Shown here piece by piece: positions 17,542 to 25,542 of a DNA stretch of 57,086 bases. Source of the DNA: JAFDZW01 sp035632315 (GTDB lineage: Bacteria; Bacteroidota; Ignavibacteria; Palsa-1295); NCBI GenBank assembly GCA_035632315.1, contig DASQGZ010000063.1, forward strand, positions 1 through 57,086, given 5' to 3'. Each line of letters begins with the position of its first letter. The stretch's first letter is position 1. Both the position numbers and the translations under genes were made by a program. The notes below the pieces were generated by a model, which worked only from the letters and a program-made list of their open reading frames with translations, had not been told where the DNA came from and made no database searches.

Positions 17542-17635
17542 TGTCTGAACCATGATTTGGGGAGATTTCAGGGATTAAAAGGATGAAATTCAGATCTTCT
17601 TAATCTCAAGAACCCCCCAAATCATGGTTCAGACA
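17542..17635. repeat. 94-bp palindromic repeat of the TGTCTGAA...GGATT type
   Basis: The outer 21 bases at 17542-17562 (beginning TGTCTGAACCATGATTTGG) are the exact reverse complement of 17615-17635. The inner sequence is also imperfectly palindromic (left arm GGGATTAAAAGGAT, right arm giving GAGATTAAGAAGAT on the other strand). Repeats starting TGTCTGAA(C/T)C and rich in GGATT are widespread in intergenic DNA of several phyla. Here the right arm contains the TGA stop (17629-17631) of the PfkB kinase on the minus strand, so the element abuts, and partly forms, the gene end. Confidence 0.85.
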
Positions 17636-18570
17636 ATGTCTTCCTCAAACGCCGACAGCTCCCGTAGTTGCAGGAATCGTTCGTAGATTTCATTCATCGT
17701 TAAATTTTCGATCGCTTCGGTAGAGAACTTCGAACAGCAAAAACTTGCAAGCACTGTTCCGTAGATCACTGCGCGTTTTGCGTCTTCATAACTTGTGCTC
17801 CCGCGCTTTGCGAGATACCCGACGAAGCCCCCCATAAACGTATCGCCTGCGCCGGTCGGGTCGAAAATATCTTCGAGCGGATAGCTCGGTGCGGAGAAAA
17901 ATTTATCGTCATAGAATAATAATGCACCGTGCTCGCCTTTTTTGATAATGACAATTCGTGTTCCATCCGGTGAAAGCATCTCTTGTAATGTTCGGCCACA
18001 AACAATAAGACTCGGATTCTCAACAAGCAAACGCGCTTCGCTGTCGTTGATCACCAGAGCATTTGCTTTCTTCAAGGCTTCCAGTAAACGTTCGTGCGTA
18101 CCTGTGATCCAGAAATTCATCGTGTCAAGAACAATGAGCTTCGGTTTTGTTTTTAGCTGGCCGATCACACTCAGCTGCACGTCGGGTCCGAGATTGCCGA
18201 GCACGAGAAAGTCAGGTGACGCCGCGTGAGCGGGGACGTTCGGTTTGAAATCTGCGAGCACGTTGAGTTCGGTCACAAGCGTATCGCGAGTGTTCATATC
18301 ATAGTGATATTTTCCGTGCCAGAAAAATGTTTTGCCTCCTTTGACAACTTCGACACCGTCAAGATCAAACTTCCGTTCGCGCAGGAGTTTCCAACCGTGT
18401 GCGGGAAAATCTTCACCGACAACGCTCACAACAGAAATACTTTCACCCCGGACAAAGTAATTTGCTGCGAGTGAAATATACGTTGCGCTTCCGCCAAGTG
18501 CGCGTTCTTTCACAGCGAACGGCGTTTCGAGCGTATCAACGGCTAATGTGCCGACAACAAGTACTGACAT
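17629..18570 (-). CDS. PfkB-family carbohydrate/nucleoside kinase
   Basis: A 313-residue ribokinase-fold kinase that phosphorylates a sugar or nucleoside with ATP. The ATG at 18570 fits the family start (SVLVVGTLAVDTLETPF). PfkB signature 1 is ALGGSATYISLAANYF and signature 2, with the catalytic base Asp, is DPTGAGDTFMGGFVGYL. Related sequences are often labelled sugar kinase or adenosine kinase-like; the substrate cannot be assigned. A longer frame upstream to 18780 overlaps the divergent lipoprotein gene and has no family sequence in the extension, so it was not used. Its stop codon lies inside the palindromic repeat at 17542-17635. Confidence 0.92.
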   Translation of the reverse strand: MSVLVVGTLAVDTLETPFAVKERALGGSATYISLAANYFVRGESISVVSVVGEDFPAHGWKLLRERKFDLDGVEVVKGGKTFFWHGKYHYDMNTRDTLVTELNVLADFKPNVPAHAASPDFLVLGNLGPDVQLSVIGQLKTKPKLIVLDTMNFWITGTHERLLEALKKANALVINDSEARLLVENPSLIVCGRTLQEMLSPDGTRIVIIKKGEHGALLFYDDKFFSAPSYPLEDIFDPTGAGDTFMGGFVGYLAKRGSTSYEDAKRAVIYGTVLASFCCSKFSTEAIENLTMNEIYERFLQLRELSAFEEDIV

Positions 18571-18721
18571 TGATCGAAAGTAAAATAAAAAATGTAAAAT
18601 TACGGATGCGGTGCAAAAATACGACAGAGAATGGCCGCTACGCGGTGTAAGCATAGAGTAAAATAAATACCTGCCCTTGTGCTTGGCACTTTTGCGGGCA
18701 GCGTAATGTAGTTTGGTTGTT

Positions 18722-19369
18722 GTGAAGAGGCGCTCTGCATATCTTATCGTATTCATGCTTGCATTCATTATTGGATGCAAGAGCAGTACCGAACCTCCCG
18801 CAGAGGAAAGCGCCGGAGTATATCTTCCGATGCCGCAAGGAAGCGAGTGGGTATATCTGTTTGCCGGCAGCGATACATTGGTTCGTTTTGCGCTTGATAC
18901 GCAAATCTTTGGCGGCGTTTCGTATCAACTTCTTCGTGATTCGATCCCATATTCTGCATTTGATACGGCCGGCAACCGGTATCAGACATTCGTCTTTGAT
19001 TCGCAATACGTTCGCAACGATCTGAAAAATATTTATCAACTTGCATCAACGAGCCCCGTCTCCGAAACGATACAACTCGAAAAGACGGTCGGCTCGAAAT
19101 GGACGTACTTCGATACAATATCGAAGAGCCCGTTGGCTCTTCAAGAAAATGATTATACTACGTTAGCGCTGCTTCCCGTTTTTGCTGTTGGCGATAGCAC
19201 ATATCACGATGTACTCCAACTGCAGATCATTCAATTTGACCCGAAGAAGCCGAATTCAAAGCCGCCGCCGATAATGGATTATTTTGCGAAAGGAGTCGGG
19301 CAGGTTGCCGTCACCGATTCTGCCGGGACGAAGTTCAGCCTGAAGTTATTGTGGTACCATTTGAAGTGA
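18722..19369 (+). CDS. Hypothetical lipoprotein
   Basis: A 215-residue protein starting at GTG 18722 (VKRRSAYLIVFMLAFIIGC); a TTG three codons earlier is the alternative. The lipobox FIIGC predicts lipid anchoring. The mature part is beta-rich with repeated Tyr/Trp-containing strands (LPMPQGSEWVYLFAGSDTL, VGSKWTYFDTISKSPL, MDYFAKGVGQVAVTD). The phrases QGSEWVY and FAKGVGQVAV are typical of small outer-membrane lipoproteins in Bacteroidota/Chlorobiota that are annotated only as hypothetical. It lies 79 bases upstream of atpD on the same strand. Function unknown. Confidence 0.8.
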   Translation: MKRRSAYLIVFMLAFIIGCKSSTEPPAEESAGVYLPMPQGSEWVYLFAGSDTLVRFALDTQIFGGVSYQLLRDSIPYSAFDTAGNRYQTFVFDSQYVRNDLKNIYQLASTSPVSETIQLEKTVGSKWTYFDTISKSPLALQENDYTTLALLPVFAVGDSTYHDVLQLQIIQFDPKKPNSKPPPIMDYFAKGVGQVAVTDSAGTKFSLKLLWYHLK

Positions 19370-19448
19370 GAAGAGCCGAAACCCTCCCTCCTGTGATTCT
19401 GTTTACATTATTCTTAATACTTTTACCTATCATTTTCGCCCGAAATTT

Positions 19449-20855
19449 ATGAATCAAGGCATTATTGCGCAAGTCATTGGCCCCGTTCTCGATATTGACT
19501 TCAAAGATGGCAAATTACCTGCCATTTTAAATGCAATAAAAATCCCTCGTAAAAACACTGAAGGTAAAGACGAAGATCTGATCGTTGAAGTACAGCAGCA
19601 TCTCGGTGAAGACCGTGTTCGCGCAGTTGCTATGGACTCAACCGATGGTCTGACACGCGGGATGACTGCGATCGATACCGGAGCGCCGATCTCGGTGCCG
19701 GTCGGACCGAATTCGCTCGGACGCCTCATCAATGTCGTCGGCAAAACGATCGACGGCGGTGCGCAGATAGATTCGAAGTTCAGCTGGCCGATCCACCGCG
19801 ATCCGCCGAAATTCGAGGATCTTTCGACGAAAGCAGAAATTTTGGAGACGGGTATTAAAGTCATCGACTTATTAGAGCCGTATTCCAAAGGCGGCAAGAC
19901 GGGTCTCTTTGGCGGAGCCGGTGTCGGCAAGACGGTCGTTATTATGGAGCTCATTCATAATATTGCGATGCATCACGGCGGTTATTCTGTTTTCGGTGGT
20001 GTCGGTGAACGTACGCGCGAAGGAAACGATCTGTATATCGAAATGAGCGAAGGCGGCGTGCTCGATAAAACAGTGCTCGTCTTCGGACAGATGAACGAGC
20101 CACCAGGGGCACGTCAGCGTGTCGGACTTACCGCACTGACATTTGCAGAGTATTTCCGCGATGAAGAAGGCAAGGACGTACTGCTCTTCATTGATAATAT
20201 TTTCCGTTTTACGCAGGCAGGTTCGGAAGTATCTGCGTTGCTCGGTCGTATGCCAAGTGCTGTCGGCTATCAGCCGACGTTGGCAAGCGAAATGGGCCAG
20301 CTTCAGGAGCGGATCACTTCGACCAAGAAAGGCTCGATCACATCGGTGCAAGCAATTTACGTTCCTGCCGACGATCTTACTGATCCCGCGCCGGCAACGG
20401 CATTCAGTCACTTGGATGCGACGACCGTTCTTTCGAGAGCGATCAGCGAGCTTGGCATTTATCCTGCTGTCGATCCGCTCGATTCGACGAGCCGCATTCT
20501 TTCGCCCGGTGTTGTCGGCGAAGAGCATTATGCGATCGCTCGCGGTGTACAGAATATTTTACAGCAGTACAAAGACCTTCAGGACATCATTAATATTCTC
20601 GGAATGGACGAACTTTCCGACGAAGACAAGACAATCGTCAAGCGCGCGCGCAAAGTGCAGAAATTCTTGTCGCAGCCCTTCTTCGTTGCCGAGCAGTTTA
20701 CCGGTTTGCAAGGCAAGTACGTGAAGCTCGAAGATACGATCCGCTCGTTCAAGATGATCCTTGACGGCGAGTGCGACGAACTTCCCGAACAAGCCTTCCA
20801 CATGGTTGGCACGATCGAGGAAGTTTATGAGAAAGCAAAAACGCTGGCGAATTAA
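19449..20855 (+). CDS. atpD: F-type ATP synthase subunit beta
   Basis: A 468-residue catalytic F1 subunit. The P-loop GGAGVGKTVVIMELIHN lies near residues 156-172 (GLFGGAGVGKT), the catalytic Glu and flanking GVGERTREGNDLY near residue 190, and Walker B VLLFIDNIFRFTQAGSEVSA near residue 245. The signature PSAVGYQPTLASEMG follows, then the DELSEED-region variant DELSDEDK near the C-terminus. Length and blocks are those of a normal beta subunit. The gene ends in its own terminator (20879-20912). Its usual partner atpC is not next to it but 9.1 kb downstream at 29974, and no other ATP synthase gene is in the window. Confidence 0.98.
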   Translation: MNQGIIAQVIGPVLDIDFKDGKLPAILNAIKIPRKNTEGKDEDLIVEVQQHLGEDRVRAVAMDSTDGLTRGMTAIDTGAPISVPVGPNSLGRLINVVGKTIDGGAQIDSKFSWPIHRDPPKFEDLSTKAEILETGIKVIDLLEPYSKGGKTGLFGGAGVGKTVVIMELIHNIAMHHGGYSVFGGVGERTREGNDLYIEMSEGGVLDKTVLVFGQMNEPPGARQRVGLTALTFAEYFRDEEGKDVLLFIDNIFRFTQAGSEVSALLGRMPSAVGYQPTLASEMGQLQERITSTKKGSITSVQAIYVPADDLTDPAPATAFSHLDATTVLSRAISELGIYPAVDPLDSTSRILSPGVVGEEHYAIARGVQNILQQYKDLQDIINILGMDELSDEDKTIVKRARKVQKFLSQPFFVAEQFTGLQGKYVKLEDTIRSFKMILDGECDELPEQAFHMVGTIEEVYEKAKTLAN

Positions 20856-20878
20856 TCGTTCGCTTAGACGATTATATG

Positions 20879-20912
20879 AAAAGCCCTGAGCCAAAAGCTC
20901 GGGCTTTTTTTT
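20879..20912 (+). terminator. Intrinsic terminator after atpD
   Basis: AAGCCC-T-GAGC pairs with GCTC-GGGCTT around a CAAAA loop, followed by a run of T. It marks the end of the atpD transcript and overlaps the stop of the convergent TMEM175-like gene. Confidence 0.88.
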
Positions 20913-21493
20913 TACATTTCACTCAGTAATTTCTCAATCTCTTTATCCGGAATGAACCAGATAAGGGCAACGAACACGAAGATAGAGCACGAGATCACCG
21001 GATTGACAAATGCAAGCGGGATCGACAAAAGATAGAGTATGGTTGAAATCGTTGCTTTCAACTTGCTTTTTTGAAATATGCGCGCGAATTCAGCTTCGTT
21101 CGGGTGACCTCGCGCAATGAAGACAGCAAGTAATGTGAATGCAACATCACACAGCACCAGCAGCGTACCATAGACGGCGACTGTCACAGAATCAAAATTA
21201 TTTTCTCCCATCCATCTCGTTCCGAACGGGACGAGCGAAAGCCAAAAGAGCAGATGCATATTTGCCCAAATGATCTTTCCGTTCACGCGGTTCAGCGTGT
21301 GGAGGAGATGATGATGATTTCCCCAATAGATCGCGATAAAAATAAAACTCAGCACATAGCTTGCAAGTGTCGGGAACAGCGGCTTGATCGCATCCCAGCT
21401 AGTCCCGGCCGGGATTTTCAATTCCAGCACCATAATCGTGATAATAATAGCAAGCACACCGTCGCTGAATGTTTCGAGCCGCGTTTTATTCAT
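20912..21493 (-). CDS. TMEM175/DUF1211-family potassium channel-like membrane protein
   Basis: A 193-residue protein starting at ATG 21493. The family hallmark ETFSDGVLAIIITIMVLELK lies in the first transmembrane segment; the FSDG motif lines the pore in TMEM175 channels. Five further hydrophobic segments follow (LASYVLSFIFIAIYWGNHH, MHLLFWLSLVPFGTRW, VAVYGTLLVLCDVAFTLLAVF and two near the C-terminus), giving the usual six-helix unit of bacterial members. These conduct potassium with low selectivity. The C-terminal tail is DKEIEKLLSEM. The gene is convergent with atpD. Confidence 0.9.
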   Translation of the reverse strand: MNKTRLETFSDGVLAIIITIMVLELKIPAGTSWDAIKPLFPTLASYVLSFIFIAIYWGNHHHLLHTLNRVNGKIIWANMHLLFWLSLVPFGTRWMGENNFDSVTVAVYGTLLVLCDVAFTLLAVFIARGHPNEAEFARIFQKSKLKATISTILYLLSIPLAFVNPVISCSIFVFVALIWFIPDKEIEKLLSEM

Positions 21494-21644
21494 AGCGTCA
21501 ACATATAAAAAACTATACAATATGATACAATATAACGGTATCGGAGATTCAGAATAATTCGTTCCAATGACTGATACTCGCAGGGTTGTGAGCGTGCTTC
21601 TTTCGTATCTTTGTCGTGCCAATGACAAAGACTAACGACCAACG

Positions 21645-23054
21645 ATGAACAATAATGTTTCCATAGAAGAACTCAGAAAAGTTATCGCTCTTAGCGATGT
21701 GCCCGAGGAGCATCTTCGCTGGATATTAGATCATTCCGAGCTTCACGAATTTACCGATGGGGACATCATTGCAAGAACAGGCGCCCCGGCAGAGGTGATG
21801 TGGATCGTTCTCGAAGGCAGGATCGATTACTATATGGATGTCAACGGGACACTCGTTTATTACTTCACTTTCGAAAACAACAGTACAACAGGCGGGATCA
21901 CCGGCTTACTGCCGCATTCGAGGATGAAAACTTATGCAGGGACTTCGTTCTGTGTCGGTCATTTGAGAGCGCTCGCGCTGCATAAAGATCATTTTGCAGA
22001 GCTTGAGAAGCTCAACCCTGAGTTAATTCAACGACTGATTGGCTATATGACCGAGCGTGCACGGATGTTCGCGACGATCCAGCTTCAACGCGAAAAAGTA
22101 AGTGCGCTCGGAAAACTTTCTGCCGGCATTGCCCACGAGCTCAATAATCCGGCAGCAGCGATCAGCCGTATCGCCGCAGAGCTGCGAAAAAGGCTCAACC
22201 TTAATTATGGACTCACTTCCACACTGCTTACCGGTGGTGTCAGTTCCGAGCAGATCGAGAACATCCGTGCAATAGCGAAAGAAAAGGAATCTGGCAAGCA
22301 AGATAAGCATTCGGCGCTTGAGAAAATGAACGCTGAAGACGTGATCGCCGATTGGTTCAGTGATAACGGTTTTGCAGAGAACCACCAGGCAGCGGAAACA
22401 TTCTCCGAATTCGAATTTTCTACCGGCGATCTCGAGCAGATACGCAAGGATGTGCCGAACGATACATTTATCGACCTGCTTCGGTGGCTCGAGAACATAC
22501 TCATCTCCGACCGGCTGATAAATGATCTTGAAGAAGCATCGAGCCGCATTTCCCAGCTCGTCGGAGCGATCAAAAGCCACGTGCATATGGACCGAACGAA
22601 CGATGCGCAGAAAACGAATATTCACACGGACATCGAGAATACGCTGACGCTGATGGGATATAAACTTCGCGATAAGAATATTACACTGAAGAAAACGTTT
22701 GTCGATGATATGCCGATGATCGATGCGTATATCGGCGAGCTCAATCAGGTCTGGACGAACCTGATCGACAATGCGATCGATGCGATGGAAAAAGGAGGTA
22801 CGCTCACGATCGAAACGTCATTCGATCCGAAGAATGCAACTGTCCGAGTCATCGATAACGGCTCGGGCATAGCGAAAGAAATACAAACCCGCATTTTCGA
22901 TCCGTTCTTTACCACAAAGAAGGTGGGGCAAGGAACGGGTATCGGCCTCGATACCGTCAAGCATATTATTGACCACCATCACGGTGAAATAAAAGTGGAA
23001 TCCGTGCCGGGCAGAACACAGTTCGCGGTCTGCATTCCACGTGTGCAGCTTTAG
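21645..23054 (+). CDS. Sensor histidine kinase with N-terminal cyclic-nucleotide-binding-like domain
   Basis: A 469-residue soluble kinase. Residues 15-130 form a cNMP-binding (CRP-like) beta barrel (ELHEFTDGDIIARTGAPAEV, MWIVLEGRIDYYM). The HisKA-type phosphoacceptor is His164 in LSAGIAHELNNPAAA. The ATPase domain contains the N box NLIDNAIDAMEKG, G1 DNGSGIAKEI, FDPFFTTKKVGQGTGIGLDT and the C-terminal HHHGEIKVES strand. No transmembrane segment is present, so the input is cytoplasmic. The next gene, 40 bases away, encodes a receiver fused to a flavoprotein, which is the likely phosphorylation partner. This kinase plus redox-regulator arrangement recurs in other bacteria, but the signal is unknown. 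Confidence 0.93.
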   Translation: MNNNVSIEELRKVIALSDVPEEHLRWILDHSELHEFTDGDIIARTGAPAEVMWIVLEGRIDYYMDVNGTLVYYFTFENNSTTGGITGLLPHSRMKTYAGTSFCVGHLRALALHKDHFAELEKLNPELIQRLIGYMTERARMFATIQLQREKVSALGKLSAGIAHELNNPAAAISRIAAELRKRLNLNYGLTSTLLTGGVSSEQIENIRAIAKEKESGKQDKHSALEKMNAEDVIADWFSDNGFAENHQAAETFSEFEFSTGDLEQIRKDVPNDTFIDLLRWLENILISDRLINDLEEASSRISQLVGAIKSHVHMDRTNDAQKTNIHTDIENTLTLMGYKLRDKNITLKKTFVDDMPMIDAYIGELNQVWTNLIDNAIDAMEKGGTLTIETSFDPKNATVRVIDNGSGIAKEIQTRIFDPFFTTKKVGQGTGIGLDTVKHIIDHHHGEIKVESVPGRTQFAVCIPRVQL

Positions 23055-23094
23055 GAGAAAGCGTGAGTCAGAATTCCATAATCAGGAGTAACAA

Positions 23095-24756
23095 ATGAAA
23101 CTTCCCTTCATTATCATTGTCGATGACGACGCACAGGTATTACGTGCGATAGGGCGCGACATTAGAAATAAATATCGCGAAGACTACCGTATTGTTGCAG
23201 CCGAATCCGCACGTGAAGCGCTCGAACTCATCAAAGAGCTAAAGCTAAAAAATGAAACCGTGGCGCTGTTCATTTCCGATCAGCGAATGCCCGAAATGGA
23301 AGGAGTCGAATTTCTCGAACAAGCTCGTGCGCTCTTTCCGGATGCAAAGCAGATCTTACTAACAGCATACTCCGACATTGAAGCGGCGATCAAAGCCATC
23401 AATACTGTTAAGCTCGACCACTATCTTTTAAAGCCGTGGGTCCCGCCGGAAGAAAAGCTCTACCCCGTCGTCACCGATCTGCTCGACGAATGGCACGCGC
23501 TGTATATGCCCGATCAGGAAGGGATCAGGATCATCGGTTTCCAGTGGTCGCCGAAATCGCATCGGCTCAAAGAATTTCTTTCCGGAAATCTCGTGCCATT
23601 TTTCTGGATGGATATTGAGACCCACATAGATGCCGAACAATATCTTGTGAGTTCGAACCTGTCGCGCTCCTCTCTTCCGCTTGTTGTACTGCCAAGCGGG
23701 AATGTCCTTGCCGATCCGAGTTTGTCCGATCTTGGTGCAAGCGTCGGGCTCCGTCAGCAAGCATCACAAACGATGTATGACGTGCTTATCATCGGAGCAG
23801 GACCTGCGGGGCTTGCTGCATCAGTATATGGCTCATGCGAAGGATTAAAGACGCTGCTCATCGAGCGGAGCAACCCGGGCGGGCAGGCATCGAGCAGTGC
23901 GCGCATTGAAAATTACCTTGGCTTCCCGACCGGTCTTTCCGGAGCCGAACTCAGCCGGCGTGCCATTGCGCAAACGCTTCGTTTCGGCACGGAAATTCTG
24001 ACGCCGCAGGAAGTAAAGAATATTTCCATTCGCGATGGATATAAGATCACAGAACTTACTGACGGCTCGCACATTCACAGCAAAACGATCGTGATTGCAA
24101 CGGGCGTTGCATATACAAAGCTCGATATTCCGGATCTCGAGCGGTTCACGGGCGCCGGTGTTTATTACGGTGCAGCGTCGGTCGAAGCGCACAGCTGCCG
24201 CGACGAAGTCATCTATATTGTCGGCGGCGGGAATTCCGCATGTCAGGCTGCGCTCTATATGGCGAAGTTCGCAAAAGAAGTGAATGTGCTTATTCGCAGA
24301 GATGCGTTGAAGCAAATTGCAGCAAATTACTTGGTGGAAAATGTCGCTGCCACGCCGAACATTCACGTACTCCCTCATACTGAGGTGACTCGCGTTCACG
24401 GCGGCAATGTGCTCGAATCCATTACTCTCATCGATAACGATACCGGGATCGAGCGTACTGTTGCCACAAAGGCATTATTCATTTACATAGGCGCAAAGCC
24501 GGCGACTGCATGGCTAAATAATATTGTTGTTATGGACGCAAAAGGGTTCATTGTCACCGGCACGGATCTGATGAAAGAAAAGAATTTTCATACGTTCTGG
24601 AAATTGCAGAGAGAACCGTACTTACCCGAAACGAGCATTCCGGGATTATTTGCATCGGGCGATGTGCGCGCCGGTGCACTTGCAGGCATCTCGTCCGCTG
24701 TCGGCGAAGGAGCGCTCGCGATCAGATTCGTACGAAAATATTTGCAGGAAATGTAA
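23095..24756 (+). CDS. Response regulator receiver fused to a thioredoxin-reductase-like flavoprotein
   Basis: A 553-residue fusion. Residues 1-125 are a CheY-like receiver with acidic pair DDD at 10-12, phosphoacceptor Asp62 (ISDQRMPEM), Thr90 and Lys113 (LLKPW). A linker of about 100 residues with thioredoxin-fold character follows. From about residue 228 there is an FAD- and NAD(P)H-dependent oxidoreductase: FAD motif LIIGAGPAGLAAS, RSNPGGQASSSARIENYLG, nucleotide motif YIVGGGNSACQAALYM, and the C-terminal FAD-binding LFASGDVRAG. The CxxC disulfide of thioredoxin reductase is replaced by GAAS at residues 359-362, so dithiol exchange by the normal route is not possible. It pairs with the upstream histidine kinase. 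Confidence 0.93.
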   Translation: MKLPFIIIVDDDAQVLRAIGRDIRNKYREDYRIVAAESAREALELIKELKLKNETVALFISDQRMPEMEGVEFLEQARALFPDAKQILLTAYSDIEAAIKAINTVKLDHYLLKPWVPPEEKLYPVVTDLLDEWHALYMPDQEGIRIIGFQWSPKSHRLKEFLSGNLVPFFWMDIETHIDAEQYLVSSNLSRSSLPLVVLPSGNVLADPSLSDLGASVGLRQQASQTMYDVLIIGAGPAGLAASVYGSCEGLKTLLIERSNPGGQASSSARIENYLGFPTGLSGAELSRRAIAQTLRFGTEILTPQEVKNISIRDGYKITELTDGSHIHSKTIVIATGVAYTKLDIPDLERFTGAGVYYGAASVEAHSCRDEVIYIVGGGNSACQAALYMAKFAKEVNVLIRRDALKQIAANYLVENVAATPNIHVLPHTEVTRVHGGNVLESITLIDNDTGIERTVATKALFIYIGAKPATAWLNNIVVMDAKGFIVTGTDLMKEKNFHTFWKLQREPYLPETSIPGLFASGDVRAGALAGISSAVGEGALAIRFVRKYLQEM

Positions 24757-24820
24757 AAAGAAATATAATGTGCTTTTGGGCTTCAAGAAACAGTTGGAAT
24801 AGGTGCTTCTTTTGTTAAAT

Positions 24821-24851
24821 TTGACCAGGATTTGCCGGATTTGGCATGATT
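24821..24851 (+). repeat. Degenerate copy of the TGTCTGAA/GGATT repeat
   Basis: TTGACCAGGATTTGCCGGAT and the following TTGGCATGATT resemble the left arm of the palindromic repeat at 17542 (TGAACCATGATTT..GGATT) and the wider CCAGGATT repeat type. Only a half-element is visible and the palindrome is lost. Confidence 0.35.
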
Positions 24852-24879
24852 TTTTATTTTAAAATCTTTCATAGGCACC

Positions 24880-24910
24880 TTGACAAACACCTGAAAATTT
24901 TGTATATTTG
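24880..24910 (+). promoter_or_regulatory. Strong promoter-like sequence
   Basis: TTGACA (24880-24885) and TATATT (24903-24908) are separated by 17 bases, and the downstream box reads TATATTTG, matching the Bacteroidota -7 consensus TAnnTTTG at the expected distance from a TTG. Transcription should start near 24917. No protein gene begins for another 250 bases. Confidence 0.7.
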
Positions 24911-24944
24911 TAGTAAGGTATTTGTGCACAAATTGCACCTACCA

Positions 24945-24966
24945 AGAGCCGGCGAAAGCCGGCTCT
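24945..24966 (+). repeat. Perfect 9-bp hairpin with GAAA tetraloop
   Basis: AGAGCCGGC and GCCGGCTCT flank GAAA, a very stable GNRA-capped stem. It lies about 30 bases after the predicted transcription start and is followed by a weak T-rich stretch (CATATTTT), so it could also attenuate transcription. Confidence 0.8.
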
Positions 24967-25137
24967 CATATTTTAGATGAGATTGTGTGTGGTGCACAAT
25001 TAAGGGCATCGAATCACTTCACTCAGTAAAATTTTCTGTGTAGTTAGAAGGCTACATTAGAATTCTCCCGACCGTATAAAAATCTGAACGGTCAAACACT
25101 CCAACCGAGCACGTCCAATGACTCGGATTTCTTCCAT

Positions 25138-25156
25138 ACCCGCTTCGCGGGTTTTT
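25138..25156 (+). terminator. Short intrinsic terminator
   Basis: ACCCGC (25138-25143) pairs with GCGGGT (25147-25152) across a 3-base loop and runs into TTTTT. It sits 15 bases before the next ATG (25171), so readthrough would be needed for that gene unless it has its own start site. Confidence 0.65.
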
Positions 25157-25170
25157 CCATTCTAATATAT

Positions 25171-25542
25171 ATGCTACTCTTTCAAGCCGTCGGAGGATGG
25201 CTGCTCCTTGTTGCATCATTCTGTTACTACACAGCCGGTCTTTTCATTTATGACTTTAGAATAAAAAAAGTTTCCGCCAAGGATCGAATAATGTACTTTT
25301 TTTTATGGGGATATTGCACATTATGTGGATGGATTTTGGCGGGAGCCGGGGCTGTCTGCATTCTGTTCGCGCAACATTATAAAGGAACGTATGGTACTAT
25401 TATACTCGCACTCATATTTCAATATATATTTTTTTCCTCTGCTAAATCTGTATCGTCCTCTTACTTTCACTTGAAGCGGAAGTCGCCCATTCATTACATC
25501 AATAAATTGCTTTTCAAGAAGAAGGGTAAACCTAATAATTGA
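25171..25542 (+). CDS. Hypothetical small membrane protein
   Basis: A 123-residue protein with three or four hydrophobic segments: LFQAVGGWLLLVASFCYYTA, RIMYFFLWGYCTLCGWILAG (continuing to AGAVCILFA) and TIILALIFQYIFFSSA. The tail is basic (LKRKSPIHYINK, LLFKKKGKPNN), predicting a cytoplasmic C-terminus. No family is recognised. Its last 222 bases overlap, on the opposite strand, the end of a second plausible gene (25321-26001). Amino acid composition and a sensible charged tail make it look real, but only one of the two overlapping frames may be expressed. Confidence 0.45.
   Translation: MLLFQAVGGWLLLVASFCYYTAGLFIYDFRIKKVSAKDRIMYFFLWGYCTLCGWILAGAGAVCILFAQHYKGTYGTIILALIFQYIFFSSAKSVSSSYFHLKRKSPIHYINKLLFKKKGKPNN

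Larger units (their letters stand above)
24917..25156 (+). ncRNA. Candidate structured RNA or long structured leader
   Basis: The 240 bases between the strong promoter and a terminator contain no credible open frame but five consecutive short hairpins. These are AGAGCCGGC-GAAA-GCCGGCTCT (24945-24966), GTAG/CTAC near 25040-25055, GACCGT/ACGGTC (about 25070-25092), CCGAG/CTCGG (about 25105-25125) and the terminator ACCCGC/GCGGGT. The transcript would open with a 12-base palindrome TTTGTGCACAAA (24921-24932). It could be a stand-alone RNA of the island or a regulatory leader for the membrane protein at 25171. It matches no RNA family I can name. Confidence 0.35.

Noticed and set aside
18571..18780. 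A 70-residue N-terminal extension of the PfkB kinase
   Set aside because: The family start is at 18570; the extension has no family match and overlaps the divergent lipoprotein gene.
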